Assembly (NCBI GenBank): GCA_903929105.1
Contig: CAIYTL010000070.1
Span: 1-15,011, forward strand
Length of the DNA: 15,011 bases
Source of the DNA: an uncultured Micrococcales bacterium
Lineage (GTDB): Bacteria; Actinomycetota; Actinomycetes; Actinomycetales; Microbacteriaceae
Direction of reading: 5' to 3'
The position numbers were made by a program, and so were the translations under genes. The stretch's first letter is position 1, and every line of letters begins with the position of its first letter. This document shows positions 1-7,046 of the stretch, piece after piece. Below the pieces are notes generated by a model, which saw only the letters and a program-made list of their open reading frames with translations, did no database searches and was not told the origin of the DNA.

Positions 1-481
1 GCTAGATGACCTTGACCTCGAGAACATCGAGCTAGACGTTGACGCCGAAGACCTGACCGAGGCAAAACTTGATTTTCTAAAAGCCAATTTCGCCCAGTCA
101 GAATGGGTTAACCAAACACCGGTTGCTGTCGAAATCGAAGTTCAGCTCACCCACGGCATCAATACTTTTATTTGCAAACTCGATGCCGTGTTTGAAACCG
201 AAACCGGCGTAGAAATTGTCGACTGGAAGACCGGCAAGCCGCCCAAAGACGAAGCTGAACTCGAAGAGCGAAGCATGCAGTTGGCGCTTTACAAAATGGC
301 ATATTCGAGCTATTCCAAAACCAAGCCAGGCGCTAAAGCTATAGAACCTAGTGATATTTCGGTCGCCTTTTATTACGTCGCCGATAACAAGGTAATTCGC
401 CCGGCGAGCGTGCTAAATGAGGCAGAAATTTTCGAGATGTTTGACACCACAGTTGTGAAGCCAGCGCTAAAAACGCTTTAG
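1..481 (+). CDS. C-terminal part of an AdnB-like ATP-dependent helicase-nuclease (5' end outside window)
   Basis: The open frame runs from base 2 to the TAG at 479-481 with no start that must be used, so this is the last ~160 residues of a longer gene. It carries a RecB/Cas4-type PD-(D/E)XK nuclease core: a metal-binding Asp in KLDAVF (182-184), then VDWKTGK with Asp at 221-223 and Lys at 227-229, then the QLALY motif with Gln at 278-280 and Tyr at 290-292. In actinobacterial AdnA/AdnB helicase-nucleases this domain is C-terminal to a UvrD-type motor and processes double-strand breaks for recombination. The AdnB assignment rests on position: mycobacterial adnB is likewise followed by a gene of other function, nudC and uvrD2. 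The motor domain is not visible, so another RecB-like nuclease cannot be excluded. All key residues of this nuclease stretch look intact. Confidence 0.85.
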   Translation, partial: LDDLDLENIELDVDAEDLTEAKLDFLKANFAQSEWVNQTPVAVEIEVQLTHGINTFICKLDAVFETETGVEIVDWKTGKPPKDEAELEERSMQLALYKMAYSSYSKTKPGAKAIEPSDISVAFYYVADNKVIRPASVLNEAEIFEMFDTTVVKPALKTL

Positions 482-502
482 TCGGCCAAGCGAGCGACTA
501 AA
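477..502 (-). terminator. Inverted repeat between convergent genes, likely intrinsic terminator
   Basis: A perfect 8-bp inverted repeat, TTTAGTCG (477-484) and CGACTAAA (495-502), flanks a 10-nt loop. Each arm contains the TAG stop codon of one of the two convergent genes. Read on the minus strand, the stem is followed after three bases by TTTTT, as expected of a terminator for the phosphotransferase-like gene. On the plus strand the stem is followed by A residues, so termination in that direction is less convincing. Confidence 0.6.
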
Positions 503-1712
503 AAAGCTCGTCTTTGGCGTCGCCCTCTTCTGGCGCATCGCTCAAAAAAGCCGGCAGCGCGATCGGCGCAGTTTCAACGTCATCAAAGTTGACCGTGCCA
601 GTGTCAGAAGCTGTGGCAACGAAAGGTGCCGGTTCGTCGTTTGCTGTCGCACCAGCAAAATCTACCGCCGGGGCGTCAAAGTTATATGACGAATAAATTG
701 GCTCACGTGGTTCAGCGAACTCGTCAGATTTCACATCGGTGACAGGCGCGGCCAAAGTCTCGACAACAGTCGGCGCGAATCCGGTTGGGGTTAGGCGCAA
801 AGCGGTGCCCGCCTCGACCTGCGCGGCCAAAATCTCAAGTTCACCCAAAGCTTCATTGACGTTAGCTTCGTTGTTGGCGTTCAGCTCTGATACCAGCCAG
901 CTAGCCCAAGCCAACTCGCTATAAAGTGCCGCACGCTGACGAATGTTTTCATCTGCGCCTGGTCTCGCCTCTTGATAGGCAAGCAACAGGTTATAAATCA
1001 GATCTTCGTGCGCACGGGTCATCAACCAACCAAAGTCGCGCGCTGGGTCGCCGATCTGAAAGTCAGTCCAGTCAACGATCGCAGAAATCTCGCCGTCTAA
1101 CTCAAGAACCGAGTCATCTGTCAGCATGCCGTTGATAACCGTCGGCATGAACCTAAATAGGTTCTCATTGCCGAGTGCGTCCTCCCAGCGATTTAGCAAA
1201 ACCGAAGGAATTTTTCCAGTTTCCATAGCTCGGTCAAGTTCGGCAGCGCAACTGCGCAAAATTTGACTTGCGGTGTATTCCGGCGCGTCGATGTCTTGAG
1301 CAACCGAAAGCGGCAAGTTGTGAATGGCAGCTAGCGCTTTTGCTGTTGAAGCAACGAGTGAGTCATCAGATGAGATTTCGGCAACATCGAAATGCTCGCC
1401 ATAAAGATATGTGAGCACTCGGGCTGTCTCGCCTTCGCGAGTTGTTGTCGAGGCAATCTGGCTGGTGACAGCAAAAGGCAAGCTGCCTGCCTTGGTCAAA
1501 GCTTTGGCGGCACGAAGCTCGGCATCTTGGTTTGTTGCTGCCGTTGGGGTGTGGGCAATCTTCACCAGGTAGTGTTTTCCGTCTGCTGCGGTGAGCAGTG
1601 CAGTATCAAAATCTGGCGAGAGTGAAGCGTCGACTTTTTGAACTTTCACGAAGTTCAAACTCGGTGCTGCGGCTTTTGCCAAGGCAGCTAAAATTAATGG
1701 AGATTTACCCAT
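498..1712 (-). CDS. Aminoglycoside phosphotransferase (APH)-fold protein with degenerate catalytic loop
   Basis: This 404-residue protein has the kinase-like APH fold: a candidate ATP-binding Lys51 in HYLVKIAH, a helix Glu65, a hinge-like TYLYGEHF (101-108), ALAAIHNLP near 127-134, and a retained metal-binding segment DWTDFQIGDPARDFGWL starting at Asp214. The catalytic loop, normally HGDxxxxN, reads N194-G-M196-L-T-D-D-S201, so catalytic His, Asp and Asn are all replaced. Residues ~315-404 form an acidic, Ala/Pro-rich, probably disordered tail. Active APH enzymes phosphorylate small molecules such as aminoglycosides or macrolides; here activity is doubtful and a binding or regulatory role is possible. 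The ATG at 1712 is chosen because TAACCT lies 7 nt upstream (leaderless pattern) and the MGKSPLILAALA start resembles relatives I recall; a GTG at 1733 in the same frame would add seven residues. Family call is firm, function is not. Confidence 0.8.
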   Translation of the reverse strand: MGKSPLILAALAKAAAPSLNFVKVQKVDASLSPDFDTALLTAADGKHYLVKIAHTPTAATNQDAELRAAKALTKAGSLPFAVTSQIASTTTREGETARVLTYLYGEHFDVAEISSDDSLVASTAKALAAIHNLPLSVAQDIDAPEYTASQILRSCAAELDRAMETGKIPSVLLNRWEDALGNENLFRFMPTVINGMLTDDSVLELDGEISAIVDWTDFQIGDPARDFGWLMTRAHEDLIYNLLLAYQEARPGADENIRQRAALYSELAWASWLVSELNANNEANVNEALGELEILAAQVEAGTALRLTPTGFAPTVVETLAAPVTDVKSDEFAEPREPIYSSYNFDAPAVDFAGATANDEPAPFVATASDTGTVNFDDVETAPIALPAFLSDAPEEGDAKDELF

Positions 1713-1719
1713 ACAAATC

Positions 1720-1725
1720 AGGTTA
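1720..1725 (-). promoter_or_regulatory. Possible -10 box for a leaderless phosphotransferase-like transcript
   Basis: On the minus strand TAACCT fits the actinobacterial TANNNT -10 pattern and ends 7 nt before the ATG at 1712, so transcription could begin at the start codon. No Shine-Dalgarno sequence precedes this ATG. No good -35 box was seen. Confidence 0.35.
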
Positions 1726-1792
1726 GACAGCACCAGCTAAACAGCTTGGCATCGCCACGCTAAATCGCAATATGTTGCTGAGCAATCAGGTT

Positions 1793-1813
1793 TAGATTTT
1801 CAAAGCAAAGAGG
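1793..1813 (+). promoter_or_regulatory. Possible nudC -10 box (1793-1798) and ribosome binding site (1807-1813)
   Basis: TAGATT at 1793-1798 fits TANNNT. AAAGAGG at 1807-1813 is a good Shine-Dalgarno sequence, 6 nt from the ATG at 1820, and fixes the nudC start. The 107-bp gap 1713-1819 separates divergent genes and must hold both promoters. A -35 element is not recognisable, so the promoter call is weak while the ribosome binding site is good. Confidence 0.45.
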
Positions 1814-1819
1814 CCAAAA

Positions 1820-2812
1820 ATGCAAGACGTGTTGAACCTGCCGGTGGCCACGACTGCGCTGGATCGCGACTATTTGATGCGCGATAACGCCGAACTTTTT
1901 GACATTCTGTGGCAAAACCCTTTGACTCGTGTTTTAGTTTTGCACGAGGGCAAAACCCTGTTACGCGAGGGCAATGGCTCAGCAAACGGTGTTGCCGGCG
2001 GCAACGGAATCGCAGGGGCGAACCCTGAGCTTAGATTGCTCACCGTTGAAGAAGTCACCTCAGCTCAGTTGCGGGTCTACCTTGGCAAAACGCTTCAAGC
2101 TTCAACCAACGAACCTGAGCAAACGCCGGTTGTTCTGGCCTTGGTCAGCGCCAATAGCGCTCAACTTGTTGAACCAGATGGCGCCAGGTGGCACAAGCTA
2201 AGTCGTTCTGGCACGGGTCTTTCTGACCGTGATTCCGAAATTTATGTGCAGGCGCTGGCTCTTGCCAACTGGCACGCGAGTCACGTTTATTGCCCTAAGT
2301 GCGGCGCCCCAACTTCGATCACTAGGGGCGGATGGGCTCGCACCTGTTTCGGCGAAAACTATGAGGTTTTTCCGCGCACTGACCCGGCCATCATCGTTAG
2401 CGTCACCGATGAGCAAGATCGCATTTTGCTCGGCTCTCAGGCGGCCTGGGGTGCGAATCGTTGGTCGGTGCTTGCCGGTTATGTCGAGCCGGGGGAGTCT
2501 TTGAACCACGCAGTTGTGCGCGAAGTTTTTGAAGAAGCTGGCATCAAGGTTTCATCGCCTAAATTTCTTGGCAGCCAAGCTTGGCCGTATCCACACTCTT
2601 TGATGGTCGGCTTCACCGCAAAGGTTGACCCAGAGCATGCGCACCTTGTGGCAACCCCTGACGGCCAAGAGATCGTAAAGCTGCGCTGGTTCAGCCGCCA
2701 AGACTTTATTGCCGAGGCCGAAAATTTGCTTTTGCCGGGCAAGTCGAGCATTTCTAGAGCGCTAATCGAGCACTGGTTCGGCGGCCCGCTGCCCACCGGC
2801 GAAGCTTGGTGA
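1820..2812 (+). CDS. nudC: NAD(H) pyrophosphatase NudC, Nudix family
   Basis: This 330-residue enzyme is expected to hydrolyse NAD(H) to NMN(H) and AMP; bacterial NudC can also remove NAD caps from RNA. The full Nudix box spans residues 220-242 (G-x5-E-x7-REVFEEAGI). Ten residues on, SQAWPYPHS (252-260) matches the NADH-pyrophosphatase signature SQPWPFPxS except Pro to Ala and Phe to Tyr. A zinc-ribbon segment has Cys158, Cys161 and Cys176, but the usual fourth cysteine is absent: the second knuckle reads C-F-G-E. FPRTDPAIIVSV follows, as in the family. Residues ~52-68 are a Gly/Asn/Ala-rich insertion in the N-terminal domain, probably a flexible loop. The gene abuts uvrD2 without a gap, so the two are probably co-transcribed, as in mycobacteria where a mycoredoxin gene lies between them; none is present here. 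Confidence in the family is high. Confidence 0.93.
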   Translation: MQDVLNLPVATTALDRDYLMRDNAELFDILWQNPLTRVLVLHEGKTLLREGNGSANGVAGGNGIAGANPELRLLTVEEVTSAQLRVYLGKTLQASTNEPEQTPVVLALVSANSAQLVEPDGARWHKLSRSGTGLSDRDSEIYVQALALANWHASHVYCPKCGAPTSITRGGWARTCFGENYEVFPRTDPAIIVSVTDEQDRILLGSQAAWGANRWSVLAGYVEPGESLNHAVVREVFEEAGIKVSSPKFLGSQAWPYPHSLMVGFTAKVDPEHAHLVATPDGQEIVKLRWFSRQDFIAEAENLLLPGKSSISRALIEHWFGGPLPTGEAW

Positions 2813-4522
2813 TTGGCTTTGCCCAATAGTGAAGAGAACCGCGACGAACTGCTCGATGTTTTAGACGAGCAGCAGCGTGAAGCTGCCGAAGCATTGCTCG
2901 GGCCTGTCGTTATTTTGGCGGGTGCCGGCACCGGCAAGACGCGCACCATCACTCATCGAATCGCCTACGGAATCGCCAGAGGTATTTTTGCGGCTAACCG
3001 CGTTTTGGCTTTGACCTACACCAACCGCGCAGCCGGCGAACTGCGCCTTAGGCTTCGCCAGCTTGGCGTTGGCCCGGTTGCCGTGAAGACTTTTCACTCG
3101 GCCGCTTTGGGGCAGCTTGAATATTTTTGGCCGCAGTTTGCCGGCGTGCCAGCGCCAATGATTTTGGGAGCCAAGGCTGCCATGCTGAGTTCAGTTGCCG
3201 GCCAAAACCGCATCGAGTTAGATGCCCCCGCTATTCGCGACTTGGCCTCTGAAATCGAGTGGCGCAAACTGTCGATGTTGAGCATCGAAAAATATGAGCA
3301 ACTCACAACCAGGCCTAAAGTCGCTGGTTTGTCGCACAAAACTAATGTGCAACTTCAGCGGGCATATGAAGAGGCCAAAATCAAGGCGCAAAAAATCGAT
3401 TTTGAAGATGTTTTGATTTTGACTTTGGGAATGCTTCGCGCTGAGCCACGAGCACTCGCCCACGTGCAACAGCAATATCGGTTTTTTACCGTGGATGAAT
3501 ATCAAGACGTTTCACCGTTGCAGCACGCTTTGTTAGACCTGTGGCTCGGCGACCGCTCTGACCTTTGCGTGGTGGGCGACCCGAATCAAACGATTTATTC
3601 TTTCACAGGCGCTACCAGCGAATTTTTGAAGAACTTCACCAGCCGTTTCGAAGATGCTACAAAAGTTCAATTGACTCGAAATTATCGCTCTAGCGGGCAG
3701 ATTGTAGATTTCGCCAACTTGCTAACTGAGGGCAGCGAGCCTTTAGAGTCTCAAGGTTTTGAGGGCACGCGACCGCGGGTGTTGACGTTCGCCTCTGACG
3801 CTGAAGAAGCAGAGTCGATCGCTGAATCGGTCAAAGCAAAGCTGCAATCTGGTGTGCCGGCGCACGACATCGCGTTGCTCTATCGAATCAACGGGCAATC
3901 TCAGGTTTTTGAAAACGCGTTAGCAAAGCAGGGGATTGAATATTCGGTGCGCGGTGGCGAACGTTTTTTCAACCGCACAGAAATTCAACAGGCTATGCAG
4001 GGCGTGCGCGCCGAGTCTGTGATGCCAACCGGCAAGGCACTAAACCATGCAGTCTCAGATATTTGCCGATCGCTTGGTTGGCAAGCTAAGCCGCCAACCG
4101 AGGCCGGCGCAGGGCGCGAGCGGTGGGCGGCTTTGAATGCGTTCATCGGCATTTTAGATGAGATGCCCGAAGACTCAACTCTGGCAGATTTTGCTCGAGA
4201 GCTCGACGAACGCAAACGCTCACAGCATGAGCCGGTTCAATCTGCGGTGACGTTATCGACGATTCACGCCGTGAAGGGCCTTGAATGGCCGGTCGTTTAT
4301 GTGGCTGGCCTGAGTGAAGGGTTTCTGCCGATCAGCTACGCGCAGACTGAGCCTGAGATTGCCGAAGAACAACGCTTGCTTTATGTCGCGGTGACCCGCG
4401 CTGGTCGCGAGCTGCAGTTGAGCTGGTCTAAACGTGACGCAGTGTCTGGTCGCGACCGAACTGCTTCGAGATTTTTGGCTAGGTTCGAGCAGCGCCCCAG
4501 CGGCATGAGCATTCAGGGCTAA
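2813..4522 (+). CDS. uvrD2: UvrD2-type superfamily 1A DNA helicase, short form
   Basis: This 569-residue protein is a 3'-5' DNA helicase of the UvrD/PcrA/Rep group. Visible motifs in order: QREAAEA near 21-26, Walker A GAGTGKT (37-43), Ia ALTYTNRAA, VKTFHSAAL, Walker B DEYQD (228-232), III VVGDPNQTIYSFTGA, IV LTRNYRS, V TIHAVKGLEWPVV, and VI LLYVAVTRA with arginine finger Arg529. The chain ends ~40 residues after motif VI. Mycobacterial UvrD2, about 700 residues, carries an HRDC domain and a four-cysteine module; both seem missing here, and the motor core is intact. The start must lie at or after TTG 2813, because nudC's stop codon TGA (2810-2812) is in this same frame; TTG 2819 is an alternative. 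Zero spacing implies translational coupling to nudC. The last 44 nt overlap the convergent E1-like gene. UvrD2 identity rests on synteny plus sequence type. Confidence 0.9.
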   Translation: MALPNSEENRDELLDVLDEQQREAAEALLGPVVILAGAGTGKTRTITHRIAYGIARGIFAANRVLALTYTNRAAGELRLRLRQLGVGPVAVKTFHSAALGQLEYFWPQFAGVPAPMILGAKAAMLSSVAGQNRIELDAPAIRDLASEIEWRKLSMLSIEKYEQLTTRPKVAGLSHKTNVQLQRAYEEAKIKAQKIDFEDVLILTLGMLRAEPRALAHVQQQYRFFTVDEYQDVSPLQHALLDLWLGDRSDLCVVGDPNQTIYSFTGATSEFLKNFTSRFEDATKVQLTRNYRSSGQIVDFANLLTEGSEPLESQGFEGTRPRVLTFASDAEEAESIAESVKAKLQSGVPAHDIALLYRINGQSQVFENALAKQGIEYSVRGGERFFNRTEIQQAMQGVRAESVMPTGKALNHAVSDICRSLGWQAKPPTEAGAGRERWAALNAFIGILDEMPEDSTLADFARELDERKRSQHEPVQSAVTLSTIHAVKGLEWPVVYVAGLSEGFLPISYAQTEPEIAEEQRLLYVAVTRAGRELQLSWSKRDAVSGRDRTASRFLARFEQRPSGMSIQG

Positions 4523-5513
4523 AGCTCCACTTAGGTTCAAGCGTCAAAGCGCTGAACCCATTGCATCGGTCGATGTGGCCGAGCGTGGTTGTTACCACCT
4601 GGGCTGCCATCAAAAGCCTTGCCCCTGCAGAATCGAAATGCTGTTCGCGGCCGATGATTTGGCTGGCCATTTGCGGCCATGCTTCGTCGCGAGCGCAGCG
4701 CGCAAGTTCTAAACAGACCCAGCATGGAGTTTGGCCTGCTTCGATGATGTGGCTCACGAAAAGCTCAAGGTTCTCTGCAGCACTGGCAAAAATAGCGCCG
4801 AGGTGGGGTGTGCCGCGGTTGATCCAGGCAGCAAATTTTTGGGGTTCAATCAGTTGCTGGCCAATCAAGATTGCAAGATCGAGGCGGCTGAGTTGGCGTT
4901 CTGATAGTTGCGGCAGCGTCAAAAGCTTAGGCCTATAGGGCAGCGCATCAAGCTTTTGCTGCATAGCTATCAGTCGATGCTCAGTGACGTCGCCGCTTAC
5001 TAAAACACCTAGACCCGCGGTGGCGAGCGCTTCGGCAATGGTCTGGCCGGTGCGGTCGAGCGTGCCGATGAACACGGCATTTTTGCGCCTGCGCAACCAA
5101 ACTGTTTCGGCCCGGGCTTCATAGCGAAGGCTGGCTTGGTTCATTTCGCCCCGTGCATTCTGAAAAATCGGCGATTCGAAGGGCACTGTTGCAGAATTTG
5201 CAGTGTCGATTGCATCGGCTTCGCTTAGTAGGGTTTGGCCGCTTTCGTCGGTCGGTCGGTCGCGCTCGGTCTGCAATAGAAACAGGGGCTTGAGTGCTGT
5301 TATCAACGCTTGGGTTTCAGCGACTCGCATCTTCAGGTGTCGCCCGTAATCTCGGGCCTGTTCAATCGTCAGCCCGCTATAGAGCGCTTGAATAAGCGCT
5401 TCGTGGCGGGGCTGCAGGTTGTCGAGAACAACCTTGTTTTCGCCGAAACCAATCTGAAGCGATGTTTCAGTGCGCCAAACTCGGGTTGCAACCGGGTTGA
5501 TTACGATTTCCAT
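4479..5513 (-). CDS. Orphan ThiF/E1-like protein with N-terminal peptide-clamp-like segment (TOMM cyclodehydratase-like)
   Basis: I recognise a 344-residue member of the actinobacterial group often annotated as cyclodehydratase or TOMM leader-peptide-binding protein. Residues 1-90 (NPVATRVWRTETSLQIGF, then predicted helices) resemble the winged-helix leader-binding domain. AVFIGTLDRTGQTIAEAL near 146-163, with Gly150 and Gly156, resembles the Rossmann start of ThiF/E1 proteins but lacks a proper GxGxxG. TPCWVCLELARCARDEAWP (Cys264, Cys267) and terminal ECSC (Cys335, Cys337) would form a zinc site. No adenylation or thioester residues are evident, and no YcaO or precursor-peptide gene is nearby. 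It lies 51 nt after the DUF2342 gene on the same strand, probably one transcript; Rv3196 seems to be the mycobacterial counterpart. The ATG at 5513 gives the expected N-terminus; a GGAGGT at 5541-5546 sits oddly far upstream and directly before an in-frame TTG (5540). The substrate is unknown. Confidence 0.7.
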   Translation of the reverse strand: MEIVINPVATRVWRTETSLQIGFGENKVVLDNLQPRHEALIQALYSGLTIEQARDYGRHLKMRVAETQALITALKPLFLLQTERDRPTDESGQTLLSEADAIDTANSATVPFESPIFQNARGEMNQASLRYEARAETVWLRRRKNAVFIGTLDRTGQTIAEALATAGLGVLVSGDVTEHRLIAMQQKLDALPYRPKLLTLPQLSERQLSRLDLAILIGQQLIEPQKFAAWINRGTPHLGAIFASAAENLELFVSHIIEAGQTPCWVCLELARCARDEAWPQMASQIIGREQHFDSAGARLLMAAQVVTTTLGHIDRCNGFSALTLEPKWSFSPECSCRWGAART

Positions 5514-5552
5514 TTGGCGATTTTGCCAGCAGTGACTCAAACCTCCGCGAGG

Positions 5553-5561
5553 TTATCCACA
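5553..5561 (+). other. Single perfect DnaA-box match (TTATCCACA)
   Basis: TTATCCACA matches the consensus DnaA box exactly and sits in the 51-bp gap between the DUF2342 stop and the E1-like start. Only one such site was seen nearby. A random match in 15 kb on two strands is not improbable (about one in nine), so function is unproven. Confidence 0.3.
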
Positions 5562-5564
5562 GTG

Positions 5565-6911
5565 CTATTCGCCGAGCAGGTCTCGCAGCTCTTTGTCTAG
5601 CTCGTCTGGTGCACTCTTGGCTGCCTTCAACCGAGCAATCAGAGCAGCCGGGTTCGCGATGTCATCGGCCGTGGGAATCAAATCTGGGTGAGCCCATAGA
5701 GCATCGCGGGCTGCAGCGCCCAATTCAACGGTTATTTGACGCCACATTTCGGCAGCTTCACGCATTTTGCGGGGGCGCAGCTCTAGACCTACCAAAGTCG
5801 TGAAGGTTTGCTCGGCTGGCCCGCCAGTTGCCCGGCGACGTCGAACCGCTTCGGCAATTGCTGCCGCTTGTGGCAAACGTTCGGTTGCCTGCTCGCAAAC
5901 CACCTGAACCCACCCTTCAATAAGGGCAAGCAGAGTTTCAACACTTTCAAGGGCTCTGGCTTGGCTTTCGGTGCGATCTGCTATGAAAGCACCAGATTCA
6001 AAAGCGTCACGCAGTTCAGCCTGTTTGTCGCCGTCTAAGTTGCTTAGGTCTAGTTCGCCAGCGACCTCGGCAATCTTGTCGTTGTCGATTTTGATGCCTG
6101 CCGCATAGCTGGTGTTCTGTGCTACGGCGTGGTCGCGAAGCCAGCGACTGTGTTTGAAAAGTCGGTTATGCGCCATTTCGCGAACCGCAAGGTACAAATA
6201 CACCTGGTCAAGTTCGAGCTCAAGACTGGCAGCAAAAATCTCAATGTTTTGAGCAACATATGCGGGCCTTTGGTCACTAAAGATTGGCAAACCGATTTCG
6301 GTGCCAGTCAAGACTTCGTTGGCGAGTTTGCCGAGCGCTTGGCCTAGTTGCATGGCAAAGAGTGCTGCGCCGGCAGATTTCATTAGGTTGGTGGCCTGAC
6401 CTAACATGCCCTGAAGTTCTTCGGGGGAGTTCTGGCTGAGGTGGTCGCTTAGGGCGCTACTCATTTGCGTGGCTACTGGGTCGGCTAGCGCTTGAAAAAG
6501 TGAAAGGGCATCGTCAACCCATAGTTCGCGGGTTAAAAGTTTGGCTTCGGTTGTGAGCTCTGAAATTTCGGTGGCTTGACCCAGCCAGAGTGTGGCAATT
6601 GCTGAGGCGTCGCGCACGTGATTGCGGTCGCGGTCGGTGATTGCAGCTGAGTGCTGTCGAACTTGTGTTTTGGCCTGCTGAGCTGCGAGTTGCCAGTTGA
6701 CACCAGCATTTGGGTTGGCATTTGCCGCGGCGAGTGCCTGCTGAATCTGGTTTGCAAGGTCAGCTAGCATTTTTGGATCGTTTGGCAAACCTGCCGCGCG
6801 CGCTAATTCTTCGGCACTGAGGCCAGCGTCTCCGGCTAAAAATTTGCGCAAAAACTGGGCGAAATCTTCGGGGTTTGAGCCGCCGCCGGTGCTTTCAAAT
6901 TCGTCACTCAT
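5565..6911 (-). CDS. DUF2342 family protein, putative zinc-dependent metalloprotease
   Basis: This 448-residue protein belongs to the DUF2342/Rv3195 group, often annotated as zinc-dependent metalloprotease or F420-biosynthesis-associated protein; neither activity is proven to my knowledge. The presumed active-site helix is VREMAHNRLFKHSRWLRDH, with Glu245 and His248. The first histidine of a classical HExxH is Arg244 here, which I recall as usual for the family. Residues 1-95 are a low-complexity N-terminal region with a GGG linker and many Ala/Asn/Gln; the body is alpha-helical, with family-typical segments such as PIFSDQRPAYVAQNIE. No signal peptide or membrane segment is seen, so it is probably cytoplasmic. 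The ATG at 6911 is fixed by a perfect AAAGGAGG, 6 nt upstream. It is the first gene of a probable two-gene unit with the E1-like protein and is divergent from ylbL. Family call is good, protease function tentative. Confidence 0.85.
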   Translation of the reverse strand: MSDEFESTGGGSNPEDFAQFLRKFLAGDAGLSAEELARAAGLPNDPKMLADLANQIQQALAAANANPNAGVNWQLAAQQAKTQVRQHSAAITDRDRNHVRDASAIATLWLGQATEISELTTEAKLLTRELWVDDALSLFQALADPVATQMSSALSDHLSQNSPEELQGMLGQATNLMKSAGAALFAMQLGQALGKLANEVLTGTEIGLPIFSDQRPAYVAQNIEIFAASLELELDQVYLYLAVREMAHNRLFKHSRWLRDHAVAQNTSYAAGIKIDNDKIAEVAGELDLSNLDGDKQAELRDAFESGAFIADRTESQARALESVETLLALIEGWVQVVCEQATERLPQAAAIAEAVRRRRATGGPAEQTFTTLVGLELRPRKMREAAEMWRQITVELGAAARDALWAHPDLIPTADDIANPAALIARLKAAKSAPDELDKELRDLLGE

Positions 6912-6917
6912 TGGGTG

Positions 6918-6937
6918 CCTCCTTTGTTTTAAGGCTA
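6918..6937 (-). promoter_or_regulatory. Strong ribosome binding site (6918-6925) and possible -10 box (6932-6937) of the DUF2342 gene
   Basis: Minus-strand AAAGGAGG is complementary to the 16S rRNA tail and sits 6 nt before the ATG at 6911, the strongest ribosome binding site in the window. TAGCCT just upstream fits TANNNT. The 161-bp gap 6912-7072 must hold promoters for both divergent units; no -35 element or operator was recognised. Confidence 0.45.
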
Positions 6938-7046
6938 CGGGCACAGCAGCTATCAATGCCACCTAATCGGCAGTTTTTTATCGGATGTTCGCCCAAGGCG
7001 TTAAGGCTGAGAACTTTCTGCGCGTCAAAAGCAAAGCTTTCTCACC

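Noticed and set aside
188..481. A separate small gene starting at GTG 188.
   Set aside because: The frame continues without a stop to the window edge and the nuclease motif KLDAVF spans the supposed start, so it is the end of a longer gene.
4479..6911. An E1-like protein next to a metalloprotease resembles ubiquitin-like or CBASS-type defence modules.
   Set aside because: No cyclase, ubiquitin-like, E2-like or JAB-type protein is present, E1 catalytic residues are not evident, and the order matches a conserved core locus in Actinobacteria rather than a defence island.
5565..6962. A longer N-terminus for the DUF2342 protein starting at 6962.
   Set aside because: The perfect ribosome binding site points to ATG 6911, and the extra residues do not resemble the family.
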